Assembly (NCBI GenBank): GCA_902363145.1
Contig: CABIZB010000001.1
Coordinates: forward strand, 558,001-622,000
From: Oscillospiraceae bacterium
Lineage (GTDB): Bacteria; Bacillota; Clostridia; Oscillospirales; Ruminococcaceae
DNA length: 64,000 nucleotides
Direction: 5' to 3'
How positions within the stretch are numbered: the stretch's first letter is position 1; each line of letters opens with the position of its first letter. A program made the translations under genes and the position numbers. Positions 1 to 8,785 of the stretch are shown in pieces. Below the pieces are notes generated by a model. It was not told the origin of the DNA. It saw only the letters and a program-made list of their open reading frames with translations, and made no database searches.

Positions 1-216
1 AGTATCGGAGGGGCGTGATTCAAGACCGAGCTTTGCCATTCCGAGACCGATAGCTCCCGATGATACCAGGATTATCTCGTAACCGCTGTTCTGGATATCC
101 GCAAGAGTTTTTACAAAGCGCTCCATTCTGCGGATATTGAGCCTGCCTGTTTTATGGGTAAGTGTGGAGGTTCCTACCTTTATAACTATTCTTTTCTTCT
201 GATTTATATCAAACAT
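1..216 (-). CDS. proB: Glutamate 5-kinase, N-terminal part (cut by window edge)
   Basis: Reading the minus strand from the ATG at 216 gives 72 residues beginning [18 protein letters not shown] and continuing through [14 protein letters not shown]. The IVIKVGTS nucleotide-binding start and the VSSGAI(G/A)xG segment are those of the amino-acid-kinase domain of ProB, which phosphorylates glutamate in the first step of proline synthesis. A GGGAG ribosome site sits just upstream of the ATG. The gene runs off the left edge, so the rest of the kinase domain and any PUA domain cannot be seen. Confidence is good for the family; other amino-acid kinases are less likely because of the close match to the ProB start. 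Confidence 0.88.
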   Translation of the reverse strand, partial: MFDINQKKRIVIKVGTSTLTHKTGRLNIRRMERFVKTLADIQNSGYEIILVSSGAIGLGMAKLGLESRPSDT

Positions 217-234
217 ATAAGCATCTCCCAAGTT

Positions 235-1182
235 TTAGTTGACTGTATTCTGAGGTGTTCCGTCAATGAATTTTTTCAGGTTGTCTGAGGCGATCTTCAA
301 AAGCCTTGTCCTTGTCTGAACAGGCGCCCACGCCACATGAGGGGTGATAACGCAGTTTTTGGCTGTAAGCAGAGGATTATCCGCCTGCATTGGCTCGACT
401 GCGACCACATCTACTCCCGCACCTGCAATAACGCCGCTGTTAAGAGCCTCCGCCAGGTCATGCTCATTTACTATAGGGCCTCTTGCGGTGTTTATAACAA
501 TAGCATTTTGCTTGCACAAAGCCAGTCTTTCGGAGTTTACAAGGTCTTTGGTCTTGTCGGTAAGGGGGCAGTGAACAGATATAAAGTCTGCCCGTGAAAA
601 TACCTCGTCTATGGAGACAAATTCAGTCTCGCTGTCAGTCTGAGGTGTTCTTGTGGCTGCGATGACCTTCATTCCGAAAGCTCTCGCTATCCTTGCAACA
701 GCCTTTCCAATGCTTCCGTAGCCGATTATTCCCATAGTAAGACCGTCCAGCTCGTAGGTGGGAATGGTAAAGTATGAAAATGTGTCCGACCTTACCCAGC
801 CGCCGTTATGAACGTCTGCATTGTAGTCAGCCGTGCGGCTGGCGAAGTACAGCACATATGAGAATGCCTGCTGTGCAACGGCAGAGGTGGAATATGCGGG
901 GACGTTGCATACGGTTATGCCAAGGTCATTTGCTGCGGCAATATCCACATTGTTGTAGCCTGTGGCGCAAAGTCCGATATATCTGAGCTTAGGGCATTTT
1001 TCCATAAGCTCACGGGTAAAAACAGTCTTGTTGATGATGACCGCTTCCGCATCTCCCACACGCTCAGCCACCTTATCCTGTGGGGTAAGTGGGTAGCCTG
1101 TAACATCGCCCAGCGAATAGAAGCAGTCAAGGGAGATATCTCCCTGCGTTACCGTTTTTTCTTCAAGCAGAACTATCTTCAT
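235..1182 (-). CDS. D-2-hydroxyacid dehydrogenase (glycerate dehydrogenase-like)
   Basis: A 315-residue NAD(P)-dependent 2-hydroxyacid dehydrogenase. The Rossmann motif GIIGYGSIGKAVARIA lies near residues 145-160, followed by the family signatures INTARGPIVNE (catalytic Arg) and GAGVDVVAVEP (catalytic Glu), and a TPHVAW segment with the catalytic His. A longer open frame exists upstream, but the ATG at 1182 follows a GAAAGGA site at good distance and begins MKIVLLEE, as expected for the catalytic domain, so it was chosen. The family includes glycerate dehydrogenase/hydroxypyruvate reductase; the exact substrate cannot be told from sequence. It sits 18 bases upstream of proB. Confidence 0.9.
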   Translation of the reverse strand: MKIVLLEEKTVTQGDISLDCFYSLGDVTGYPLTPQDKVAERVGDAEAVIINKTVFTRELMEKCPKLRYIGLCATGYNNVDIAAANDLGITVCNVPAYSTSAVAQQAFSYVLYFASRTADYNADVHNGGWVRSDTFSYFTIPTYELDGLTMGIIGYGSIGKAVARIARAFGMKVIAATRTPQTDSETEFVSIDEVFSRADFISVHCPLTDKTKDLVNSERLALCKQNAIVINTARGPIVNEHDLAEALNSGVIAGAGVDVVAVEPMQADNPLLTAKNCVITPHVAWAPVQTRTRLLKIASDNLKKFIDGTPQNTVN

Positions 1183-1204
1183 TCGGAAAATCCTTTCGTA
1201 TGGG

Positions 1205-1594
1205 TCATTCTGCGGAGTCGTCCTTGTTTTCTTCCGTGCTGTCGGCTGTATCCTCTGCGATGTCAGCATTGTCGGATTTTTCATTGACCGTTTCATCAGC
1301 CGCTTCCGATTTTGCTTCAAGACGTGCCTTTTCCTCAGCCTGAGCCTTTTTCGATACCTTTACCATATCCACAACTGTCATGATAAACAGGATTATCTCT
1401 TCAAGTCCCAGAATGTAGAAAAACGGCTTTGCTTCCGATACGTAGATGAGCATTGTTGATGCCACACCGATGAGCATATACAACTCATATGCGTTCTTTT
1501 TCTTTTTATAGCAGAGTATCAGCATGATAACGCTGAAAATAACAAACCCAACGTGAATGTTGAATGGCAGCGGAAATCTTATAGAGTGTTCCAT
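1205..1594 (-). CDS. Small membrane protein with acidic cytoplasmic tail
   Basis: A 129-residue protein not recognised as a named family. It has three hydrophobic segments (roughly residues 14-30, 38-54 and 58-75) followed by a charged tail of about 50 residues very rich in Glu, Asp and Ala. The ATG at 1594 was preferred over a start 14 codons upstream because AAAGGA lies about 12 bases before it. It is followed closely by the 2-hydroxyacid dehydrogenase and may be co-transcribed with it. No function can be assigned. Confidence 0.7.
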   Translation of the reverse strand: MEHSIRFPLPFNIHVGFVIFSVIMLILCYKKKKNAYELYMLIGVASTMLIYVSEAKPFFYILGLEEIILFIMTVVDMVKVSKKAQAEEKARLEAKSEAADETVNEKSDNADIAEDTADSTEENKDDSAE

Positions 1595-1680
1595 TTGTTT
1601 TGCAGTTCCTTTCAATATGGTTAAATATTTAATCAAATCATTATATCATATATTTGTTAAATTTTCAACACACTTTGCAA

Positions 1681-1717
1681 ACTCCCCATACAGCGTGTTC
1701 TTCGCCGTATGGGGAGT
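1681..1717 (-). terminator. Hairpin downstream of prfB
   Basis: An 11-base perfect inverted repeat, ACTCCCCATAC and GTATGGGGAGT, lies 5 bases beyond the prfB stop codon. The run of T after it on the minus strand is short (TTTG), so termination may be partial. Confidence 0.6.
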
Positions 1718-1722
1718 GATGA

Positions 1723-2850
1723 TTACTGTAGATCGCCGTGAGAAAGGGCGGTAAGGTATGCGTTGATAAAGCCGTCAAGATCTCCGTCCATGACAGCGTT
1801 GATATTGCCGTTTTCAAAGCCTGTGCGTGTGTCCTTTGCAAGGGTGTAGGGCATGAATACATAGGAACGTATCTGAGCACCCCATGCGATCTCCTTCTTA
1901 ACGCCCTTGATGTCCTCGATCTTGTCAAGGTGTTCTCTTTCCTTTATCTCGGCAAGCTTGGATACCAGCATCTTCATGGCATAATCCTTGTTCTGGTACT
2001 GGCTACGCTGAGTCTGGCAGGATACAACTATTCCTGTGGGCTTATGTGTAAGACGTACAGCGGAGCTTGTTTTGTTGACCTTCTGTCCGCCTGCGCCGCT
2101 GGCACGGTAGAAGTCGATCTCCAGATCCTCGGGGCGTATCTCGATGTTAAGGTTAGCGCCGTCCATTTCGGGCATAACTTCCAGGGAAGCAAATGATGTC
2201 TGGCGGCGTCCGGATGAATCAAAGGGGGAGATACGTACAAGTCTGTGAACACCGTTTTCGGACTTTAAGAAGCCGTAAGCATTAAGGCCCTCAACAAGAA
2301 TGGAAGCAGACTTTATTCCCGCTTCATCGCCGTCAAGGTAATCAAGTGTAGTTACCTTGAAGTTGTGGCGCTCAGCCCAGCGGTTGTACATTCTGAACAG
2401 CATCTCTGCCCAGTCCTGAGCCTCTGTTCCGCCTGCGCCTGCGTGGAATGTAAGGATAGCGTTCTTGCTGTCATATTCGCCTGTGAGCAGGGTGGTGAGC
2501 TTGGTGGTCTCCAGCTCAGCCTTGAACTTTTCAGCTTCTGCCTTAAGCTCTGCAACAGTAGCTTCGTCTTCGTCATTGCCCTCTTCAACGGTAAGCTCTA
2601 TCATTGTAAGAGTGTCTTCGAGCATTTCGTTGAGCTTCTTGTAGTTTTCTATGGTAGCCTCATTCTGCTTTATGGTCTGCATAACCTTCTGGGAGTTCTC
2701 CAGATCGTCCCAGAAGCCGTCGGCAGCGGACTGCTCCTGAAGCTTTGCGTTATCTTCTTTGAGCTTGTCAATGTTAAGAATATTGTAAAGGTCAGCCATA
2801 TCCTTGCGGTAGCCTTCCAGTTCCAGTCTGAGTTCGTCAAGTAAAAGCAT
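1723..2850 (-). CDS. prfB: Peptide chain release factor 2
   Basis: A 375-residue class I release factor that reads UGA and UAA stop codons. The anticodon-like SPF motif is present (RISPFDSSGRRQTSF) and so is the GGQ peptidyl-hydrolysis motif (SGAGGQKVNKTSSAVR). The N-terminal helical bundle is complete and collinear with other RF2 proteins. In many bacteria prfB needs a programmed +1 frameshift around codon 25; here the whole protein is in one frame with no internal stop, so this autoregulation is absent. It is the last recognisable gene of the long minus-strand polyamine operon, 52 bases after the Nudix gene, and is followed by a hairpin. Confidence 0.96.
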   Translation of the reverse strand: MLLLDELRLELEGYRKDMADLYNILNIDKLKEDNAKLQEQSAADGFWDDLENSQKVMQTIKQNEATIENYKKLNEMLEDTLTMIELTVEEGNDEDEATVAELKAEAEKFKAELETTKLTTLLTGEYDSKNAILTFHAGAGGTEAQDWAEMLFRMYNRWAERHNFKVTTLDYLDGDEAGIKSASILVEGLNAYGFLKSENGVHRLVRISPFDSSGRRQTSFASLEVMPEMDGANLNIEIRPEDLEIDFYRASGAGGQKVNKTSSAVRLTHKPTGIVVSCQTQRSQYQNKDYAMKMLVSKLAEIKEREHLDKIEDIKGVKKEIAWGAQIRSYVFMPYTLAKDTRTGFENGNINAVMDGDLDGFINAYLTALSHGDLQ

Positions 2851-2902
2851 ATATCAAATTCCTTTCAGTTAATAAGTATTTTGTTGTGACAGATAAGCTG
2901 CG

Positions 2903-3370
2903 TCAGAAAATTGCGTCCCTGTGCCTGTATTCGATGTATTTCTTGATAGGCTCCCTTACAGGCGGGCAGATATCCTCAGGGATACGGTCAATATCGAAGA
3001 ATTTCAGCTCCATGACCTCTTCGGGCTGCATTTTCATCTCGCCCGAATATTTGCGGCAGATATACACAATGTCAATGGTGCTTACCTCGTCCCCATTGGG
3101 ATAGGTGTAATGCTGTTCCGTGCCGGAAAATACGCCGAACAGTTCAAGGCTTTCGGCAGTAAGTCCCGTTTCCTCCAGAAGCTCCCTTGCCGCAGTGTCC
3201 TCCACCTTTTCAAAAAGCTCCACAGCACCGCCGCAGTATGACCATGTGCCGTTGTCGGCACGCTTCTGCAAAAGTATCTGTCCCCGGGAGTTTTCAACTA
3301 TAACGCTTGCGGCAGCATGGATTATGGGACGGTGCCCAACATATTTTCTTATCTCGGATACATATCCCAT
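2903..3370 (-). CDS. Nudix hydrolase
   Basis: A 155-residue protein with a complete Nudix box: G x5 E x7 REUxEExGU is met by GAVELFE, then seven residues, then RELLEETGL. Such enzymes hydrolyse nucleoside diphosphates linked to another group; the C-terminal part (NGDEVSTIDIVYICRKY) resembles the MutT/ADP-ribose-like branch but does not fix the substrate. The ATG at 3370 was chosen over an in-frame GTG two codons upstream, because the GTG would lie too close to the AGGAG site. The gene is 14 bases after the nitroreductase gene and probably co-transcribed with it. Confidence 0.88.
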   Translation of the reverse strand: MGYVSEIRKYVGHRPIIHAAASVIVENSRGQILLQKRADNGTWSYCGGAVELFEKVEDTAARELLEETGLTAESLELFGVFSGTEQHYTYPNGDEVSTIDIVYICRKYSGEMKMQPEEVMELKFFDIDRIPEDICPPVREPIKKYIEYRHRDAIF

Positions 3371-3384
3371 AGTCACTGCTCCTT

Positions 3385-3927
3385 TCAGAAATATCTTGAA
3401 ATTTCCTCTGCCGATTTTTTATGAGGGCAGTCAGGCTCCTCGGCAGGATATCCCAGTGCGATAACAGCCGCAACTCTTTCGGTATCGGGCAGAGAAAGTA
3501 TCTCGGACAGCTTGTCGCCGTCAACGATACCCATTATAACGCAGCCGATGCCCATATCATGCGCAGCAAGGCAGAATGTCTGAGCGGCAATGCCTGCGTC
3601 ATACATTTCCCAGCTGTCGCCCAGAGGAGTGGTGAAGCTTCCGTCACGCTCATATCCGCATATGCCCTTTACTATGCTCTGAACGGCAATGCAGCCGCAG
3701 TTTCTGATAATGTCATGGTTGTGGGCAAAGCCATATACAGCCTCATCAGCGATCTTTTCAATGAGAGCCTTGTCTGTGATGATGTTCCATCTGGTGGTCT
3801 GAGAGTTTTTCCACGAGGGAGCATAGGCAGCCGCACCGATTATCTCGTTGATAGTTTCCTTTGAAACAGGCTTGTCGGTGAATTTTCTCACTGTGCGCCT
3901 TGTCTTTATTCCTGTGATAAGCTCCAT
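3385..3927 (-). CDS. Nitroreductase family protein
   Basis: A 180-residue FMN-dependent oxidoreductase of the nitroreductase fold. The N-terminal pattern ITGIKTRRTVRKFTDKPVS holds the conserved basic residues that bind the FMN phosphate, APSWKNSQTTRW is the usual loop after the first helices, and GIGCVIMGIVDGDKL plus ALGYPAEEP close the domain. The ATG at 3927 follows AAAGGA at nine bases; a TTG three codons further upstream has no better site. Electron acceptor unknown. Lies between the CLC transporter (5 bases away) and the Nudix gene. Confidence 0.88.
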   Translation of the reverse strand: MELITGIKTRRTVRKFTDKPVSKETINEIIGAAAYAPSWKNSQTTRWNIITDKALIEKIADEAVYGFAHNHDIIRNCGCIAVQSIVKGICGYERDGSFTTPLGDSWEMYDAGIAAQTFCLAAHDMGIGCVIMGIVDGDKLSEILSLPDTERVAAVIALGYPAEEPDCPHKKSAEEISRYF

Positions 3928-3932
3928 ATATA

Positions 3933-5261
3933 TCAATCCTTTCCGTTATTTGCGGCAGAATCAGTCTTTATCTCCTTATAGGTCTTGAGGTGGCGGAATC
4001 TGCGGTGAATGAATTTATTATCATAGAATTTCTGAGCGCTGTAAAGACCCGTATAGCCCGAAAGCATATACGATATGCCGATGACCAGCGCATAATAGGG
4101 GAGACCGTCCGCTCCGAAAAGCTCAATGGTCAGCAGGAGCGTTGCAAAGGGGCAGTTGGTAACACCGCAGAAAACCGCAGCCAGTCCCACAGCAGCCCCG
4201 AAGGAGTGGGAAAGTCCCAGCAGGCCGCCGAAAAAGCAGCCGAAAGTAGCGCCTATGTAAAGTGAGGGCACTATCTCTCCGCCCTTGAAGCCGCAGCCCA
4301 GGGTAAGAGCTGTCAGCAGCATTTTCAGAATGAATGCCTCGGGTCTGCTCTGACCGATAAAAGCCTTTTTGATGATATCAGTGCCTGCGCCGTTGTAGTC
4401 AAAGCTGCCTGTCAGCGCATATATCAGCATGGATATCGCCGCAACTATAGCTCCGCCTGCAAGGATTCGCAGGTATGGGTTCTTGATGTATTTTTTGTAA
4501 AGCTCCGCTGTTTTGCTCATTATCTTGCAGAAAACAATGCTCACTATCGCACCTGCTATACCCATAATTATAGTTCGTGCCAGCATGAAATATGAGTCAG
4601 CATGGAACTCGGGGATATAGCGGACGAGAAATGATGTGGGCTTTACGTGGAACCAGTCCGCCACCATTGCCGCAGTCAATGAGGACAGCAGGCAGGGGAC
4701 TATTGCCGAGTAATGGGCAATGCCCACTACAGTCACTTCAATGGCAAACACCGCCGCAGCGGCAGGAGTGCCGAACAGCGCGGAAAAGCCTGCAGCCATG
4801 CCGCACATTATGAGCATGGAGTAATCGTTCCTGTTGAGTTTAAGTGGCTTTCTCAGCGGGGAGATAAGGCTTCCGCCCAGCTGGAGCGCCGCACCCTCTC
4901 TGCCTGCCGAACCGCCCAGCAGATGGGTTATCAGCGTGGCTATGAAAATAAGGGGCGCAGTTTTTATAGATACCTTTTCTTCTCCTCTTGCACCCTTGAT
5001 GATGCCGTTGGTGCCGTGGTCGTTGTCCATTCCGCAGAGCTTGTAGAGCCACACGATAACAACGCCGCCCAGAGGGAGAAGCATTACGAGAAACGGATTT
5101 GCAGTGCGTATCTGGGTCACCTTGTCAAGAGCCATATGGAAAAACGAGCATACAACTCCTATGAAAATGCCCGAGCATACGGCTATGCACAGCCATTTCA
5201 GGAAAACGGTGTATTGGTACAAGACATTTTCCCTGTCGGAGAATATCCCTTTGAATCTCAC
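3933..5261 (-). CDS. CLC-family anion channel/antiporter, fluoride-CLC-like signatures
   Basis: A 442-residue polytopic membrane protein of the CLC family. The gating-glutamate region reads GGSAGREGAALQLGG, so the E of GREGx is present, and the second anion-site motif reads FKGGEIVPSLYIGATFG. The N-terminal GSGIP motif of chloride CLCs is not found; the region instead reads MDNDHGTNGIIKGARG. GREGx followed by GGE(I/V)xP and the loss of GSGIP resemble the fluoride/proton branch (CLC-F) as I remember it, but assignment is tentative. The start is a GTG at 5261, six bases after GGAGG; the TTG upstream overlaps speB. It lies 13 bases after speB, so it belongs to the polyamine operon. Confidence 0.88.
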   Translation of the reverse strand: MRFKGIFSDRENVLYQYTVFLKWLCIAVCSGIFIGVVCSFFHMALDKVTQIRTANPFLVMLLPLGGVVIVWLYKLCGMDNDHGTNGIIKGARGEEKVSIKTAPLIFIATLITHLLGGSAGREGAALQLGGSLISPLRKPLKLNRNDYSMLIMCGMAAGFSALFGTPAAAAVFAIEVTVVGIAHYSAIVPCLLSSLTAAMVADWFHVKPTSFLVRYIPEFHADSYFMLARTIIMGIAGAIVSIVFCKIMSKTAELYKKYIKNPYLRILAGGAIVAAISMLIYALTGSFDYNGAGTDIIKKAFIGQSRPEAFILKMLLTALTLGCGFKGGEIVPSLYIGATFGCFFGGLLGLSHSFGAAVGLAAVFCGVTNCPFATLLLTIELFGADGLPYYALVIGISYMLSGYTGLYSAQKFYDNKFIHRRFRHLKTYKEIKTDSAANNGKD

Positions 5262-5274
5262 AATATCCCTCCGA

Positions 5275-6144
5275 TTATTTTGCAAGCGCAAGGAGCAGCT
5301 CTCTTAAAAGCTTGCAGGCAATGGCAGTCGATGCGCCGCTCTGATCGTAATGAGGCGAAAGCTCGTTCATGTCAGCGCCTACGATGTTCAGCTCTTCGCC
5401 AATGAGGATGATAGCTTCAAGCAGCTGATTGAAAGAAGCTCCCCCTGCTTCGGGAGTGCCTGTTCCGCAGAAATATGCAGGGTCAAGCACATCAAGGTCA
5501 ATGGTGAGATACACGTTCTTGTCTTTAAGGCGGCTCACAACATCGGGGAGACCTCTGAAAGAAACTCCGCCTATGTCGGTCTTGTGCATTTCGGTGTGCT
5601 CTGCCGCAAACCTGAACTCGTCCCTGTCGCCGCTTCTTATGCCAAACTGGAATATCCTGCCGTCGCCTATGATGTCATGGCAGCGGTGGATAACGCAGGC
5701 ATGGGAAAGCTGCTGACCAAGATAGTCGTCACGCAGGTCTGCATGAGCGTCAAAATGAAGTATATAAACGTCATTGTCATATTTCTTTGCCACTGCACGG
5801 AAAATTCCCAGAGTAACTAGATGCTCGCCGCCAAGCATTATGGGCAGCTTGCCTGCATCAAGTATCTCCTTTGTCCTTGCCTCGATATCGTCAAGAGCGG
5901 ATTCGGGGGAGCCGAAGCGCAGCTCAAGGTCGCCTGAGTCAAAGACCTTCAGGTCAAGCAGGTCTTTGTCCTGATATGGCGAATATGTCTCTATCCCGAA
6001 GCTTTCGGAGCGCATTGCAGCGGGGCCGAAGCGTGTTCCTGGACGGAACGATGTGGTGCTGTCAAACGGTGCGCCGAAAATGACCGTATCTGCTTCCTCA
6101 AAGGGAACATCGCAGCCGATAAAGCATTTAATCTCAGGTTGCAT
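5275..6144 (-). CDS. speB: Agmatinase
   Basis: A 289-residue member of the arginase/agmatinase family that splits agmatine into putrescine and urea. The manganese-binding motifs are visible: LGGEHLVTLG, HFDAHADLRDDY, the SHACVIHR loop and TIDLDVLDPAY. Its neighbours speA, speE and speD support agmatinase rather than arginase or formimidoylglutamase. The ATG at 6144 follows AAAGGAG and overlaps the 3' end of speE by 11 bases, suggesting translational coupling. Confidence 0.95.
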   Translation of the reverse strand: MQPEIKCFIGCDVPFEEADTVIFGAPFDSTTSFRPGTRFGPAAMRSESFGIETYSPYQDKDLLDLKVFDSGDLELRFGSPESALDDIEARTKEILDAGKLPIMLGGEHLVTLGIFRAVAKKYDNDVYILHFDAHADLRDDYLGQQLSHACVIHRCHDIIGDGRIFQFGIRSGDRDEFRFAAEHTEMHKTDIGGVSFRGLPDVVSRLKDKNVYLTIDLDVLDPAYFCGTGTPEAGGASFNQLLEAIILIGEELNIVGADMNELSPHYDQSGASTAIACKLLRELLLALAK

Positions 6145-6982
6145 TATCCAGAAGCTCCTTTACATAGTTTGGTATTGCGAAACAGCCCTTATGCAGGTCT
6201 GTGTTGTAGTATCTTGTCTTTATTCCGAGAGCGTTCCACCTGTCAGCGTCAAATTTAAGGGGGTCAACAGTCTTGGAGGCAAAGCCGAAAAGCCAGTGTC
6301 CCGAGGGATATGTGGGGATATGTGCCTGATATACACGGCAGATATCGAAGAATTCCTTTATGCGCTTGTGCGCTCTCTGCATTGCCTTTGCGTCATCGTC
6401 ATAATAGGGGCTTTCGTGCTGATTTACCAGAATTCCGTTTTCGGTAAGGGCATTATAGCAGTTGCCGTAAAATTCGCTGGTGAAAAGACCTTCTCCCGGG
6501 CCAAAGGGATCGGTGCTGTCAACGATTATAAGGTCGTAGCAGTTTTCCTTTGTGCGCACATATCGCAGGCCGTCCTCAAAGTGGAGATGCACCCTTGGGT
6601 CATCAAGCTTGCAGGCAGTCTGAGGAATATACTTGCGGCAAACATTCACCACTTCCTCATCTATCTCCACCATGTCGATGTGTTCGATAGTGTCATAACG
6701 TGTAAGCTCACGGACAGTTCCGCCGTCGCCTGCACCTATAACGAGCACCTTTTTTATATCAGGGTTGGAAGCCATTGCAACGTGGGTTATCATTTCGTGA
6801 TAGATGAACTCGTCCTTTTCGGTGAGCATCATTATGCCGTCAAGGGTAAGAAATCTGCCGAACTCGGGGCTTTCAAAAACGTCAATTCTCTGAAATTCGC
6901 TCTGTCCGCTGTAATACTGCTTGTCAATTCTGATAGACATTTTAGCGTCCTTTGAATGATATTCGCTGAACCATAATTCCAT
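6134..6982 (-). CDS. speE: Spermidine synthase
   Basis: A 282-residue aminopropyltransferase making spermidine from putrescine and decarboxylated S-adenosylmethionine. The N-terminal beta-hairpin (QSEFQRIDVFES, LDGIMMLTEKDEF) and the nucleotide-binding VLVIGAGDGGTVREL, IDMVEIDEEVV and IIVDSTDPFGPGEGL segments are intact. DSTDP holds the catalytic Asp pair. It is encoded between the TfoX-like gene and speB, with AAAGG about ten bases before the ATG. Confidence 0.96.
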   Translation of the reverse strand: MELWFSEYHSKDAKMSIRIDKQYYSGQSEFQRIDVFESPEFGRFLTLDGIMMLTEKDEFIYHEMITHVAMASNPDIKKVLVIGAGDGGTVRELTRYDTIEHIDMVEIDEEVVNVCRKYIPQTACKLDDPRVHLHFEDGLRYVRTKENCYDLIIVDSTDPFGPGEGLFTSEFYGNCYNALTENGILVNQHESPYYDDDAKAMQRAHKRIKEFFDICRVYQAHIPTYPSGHWLFGFASKTVDPLKFDADRWNALGIKTRYYNTDLHKGCFAIPNYVKELLDNAT

Positions 6983-7000
6983 GAAAATCAGCCGCCTTTC

Positions 7001-7324
7001 TTAATTCTTTTTCTTCCGCTGCTTTGGTGCGGGAAGCTCGCTGTAAAGGGTATCGAACAGCTGTGATATAAAAGTCATGTCCTCTGCATTTTCCACAAGG
7101 AGCATCGGCTTTGCACCCTCATAGGGAAGCTCTCTGGGAGCATCTGGCATAAGCCTTTGGGCTGAGGAAATATCCTTTACAAGAAATTTGTTGTCATATA
7201 TGCCGCCCACAAGCTTGCTGCGGAAATATATCATGTATTCACCCATCATTTTGCGTGTGGTTATCTCATCAAGCCCCGACAGGCAGTCAAGAATATAGTC
7301 AAGATATTCTTTTGATGAAGCCAT
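7001..7324 (-). CDS. TfoX N-terminal domain protein
   Basis: A 107-residue protein matching the TfoX N-terminal domain: ITTRKMMGEYMIYFRSKLVGGIYDNKFLVK is the conserved core, read in parts as RKMMGEYMIYF and GGIYDNKFLVK. Full-length TfoX in Gammaproteobacteria is a competence regulator, but stand-alone N-terminal-domain proteins are common in Firmicutes and have no settled role. The tail is basic (KQRKKKN). It sits four bases downstream of speA and 18 upstream of speE, wholly inside the polyamine operon. Confidence 0.82.
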   Translation of the reverse strand: MASSKEYLDYILDCLSGLDEITTRKMMGEYMIYFRSKLVGGIYDNKFLVKDISSAQRLMPDAPRELPYEGAKPMLLVENAEDMTFISQLFDTLYSELPAPKQRKKKN

Positions 7325-7327
7325 ATA

Positions 7328-8782
7328 TCATTCCTTTATTACCCTTATCTTCTCGATGTTCATATCTTCGGTACCTGTCATAAAGCAGCCACGCTTTTTG
7401 CTGTAGTCGATATTTTCAAGTATCTCTGGAGTGAGAAGCTCGCCGGGGGCGATAATGGGTATTCCGGGAGGGTAGCACATAACAAACTCGCAGGATATCC
7501 GTCCCGCACTTTCCATAATTGGCAGGACTTCCTGCTCGCCGTAGAAAGCAGCCTTTGGGGAGAGCATTATCTTTGGGTTTATGTACTCATGATCCACATG
7601 GCCTGCGCTTTCCTTGCCGAAGCGCCTTTTTATCTCGGACAGTGCGGAAACAAGACGCTCGATATCCTTCCAGCGGTCGCCGGGAGACATGATTGCAAGC
7701 ACATTTCCAATATCGCCAAGCTCCATCTGGATATCGTAGGAGTCCCTGAGAATGTCATATACTTCAATTCCCGCAAGACCGATATCTCTTGTATATATGG
7801 ACAGCTTTGTCTTGTCAAAGGCGAAGATATCATCGCCGTTCACAAGCTCGTCGGAATAAGCGTAATATCCGCCTATCTTGTTTATCTCCGTGCGGGCGTA
7901 TTCTGCGGACTTTACTACCTGAGCGCAAAGCTCCCTGCCCTGAGTAGCATAGTATTTTCTTGCAATATCAAGGGAGGACAGCAGCAGATATGAGCCGCTT
8001 GTGGTTTGTGTAAGGTTGATTATCGCACGCACATGACCCTCGGATATCCCTGCGTTCTTTCCCACCAGCAGAAAGCTGCTCTGGGTAAGGGAGCCGCCTG
8101 TTTTGTGCATTGAAACAGCCGCCATATCAGCTCCTGCCGTCATGGCGTTAACGGGCATATTCTCGCCAAAATAAAGGTGAGTGCCGTGAGCCTCATCGAC
8201 CAGCACCTTCATGCCGTGAGCGTGAGCGATCTCTGTTATCTTCCTGAGATTGGAGCAAATTCCGTAGTATGTGGGGTTGTTAACAAAAACCGCCTTTGCG
8301 TCGGGATTATCAATGATAGCCTGCTCAACGTCCTTTACGCTCATGCCCAAAGGAATACCAAGCTTGTGGTTAACTCCCGGATTTACATAAACGGGAACAA
8401 CGCCGCTTACTATCATAGCGTTGATGGCGCTGCGGTGTACGTTTCTGGGGATAATTATTTTATCCCCTTCCTTACAGACGGAAAGTATCATGGATTGAAC
8501 GGAGGAAGTGGTTCCGTTTACCATAAAAAAGCAGTGACCTGCCCCGAAAGCTTCGGCGGCAAGTCGCTCTGCGTCCCGAATAACGGAAACGGGGTGACAA
8601 AGGTTGTCCAGTGGCTTCATGGAGTTAACGTCCACGGACATACAGGTCTGACCGAGAAATTCGGTGAGCAGGGGATTGCCCTTTCCGTGCTTGTGACCGG
8701 GCACGTCAAAGGGTACTACTCTTGCTTCGTTATATTTCATCAGCGCCTCGTAAATAGGCGCATTGTTCTGAGTGTACTGCAT
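7328..8782 (-). CDS. speA: Arginine decarboxylase (Orn/Lys/Arg decarboxylase, fold I)
   Basis: A 484-residue PLP enzyme of the Bacillus SpeA type. VDEAHGTHLYFG carries the Asp that holds the PLP ring nitrogen, and AVSMHKTGGSLTQSS carries the Schiff-base lysine. The N-terminus (VPFDVPGHKHGKGN) and the C-terminal segment (YPPGIPIIAPGE) are family signatures. Ornithine and lysine decarboxylases share these, but the agmatinase gene in the same operon argues for arginine as substrate. The start ATG follows GGGGGA and lies just after the stop of the upstream membrane-protein gene. Confidence 0.9.
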   Translation of the reverse strand: MQYTQNNAPIYEALMKYNEARVVPFDVPGHKHGKGNPLLTEFLGQTCMSVDVNSMKPLDNLCHPVSVIRDAERLAAEAFGAGHCFFMVNGTTSSVQSMILSVCKEGDKIIIPRNVHRSAINAMIVSGVVPVYVNPGVNHKLGIPLGMSVKDVEQAIIDNPDAKAVFVNNPTYYGICSNLRKITEIAHAHGMKVLVDEAHGTHLYFGENMPVNAMTAGADMAAVSMHKTGGSLTQSSFLLVGKNAGISEGHVRAIINLTQTTSGSYLLLSSLDIARKYYATQGRELCAQVVKSAEYARTEINKIGGYYAYSDELVNGDDIFAFDKTKLSIYTRDIGLAGIEVYDILRDSYDIQMELGDIGNVLAIMSPGDRWKDIERLVSALSEIKRRFGKESAGHVDHEYINPKIMLSPKAAFYGEQEVLPIMESAGRISCEFVMCYPPGIPIIAPGELLTPEILENIDYSKKRGCFMTGTEDMNIEKIRVIKE

Positions 8783-8785
8783 TGC

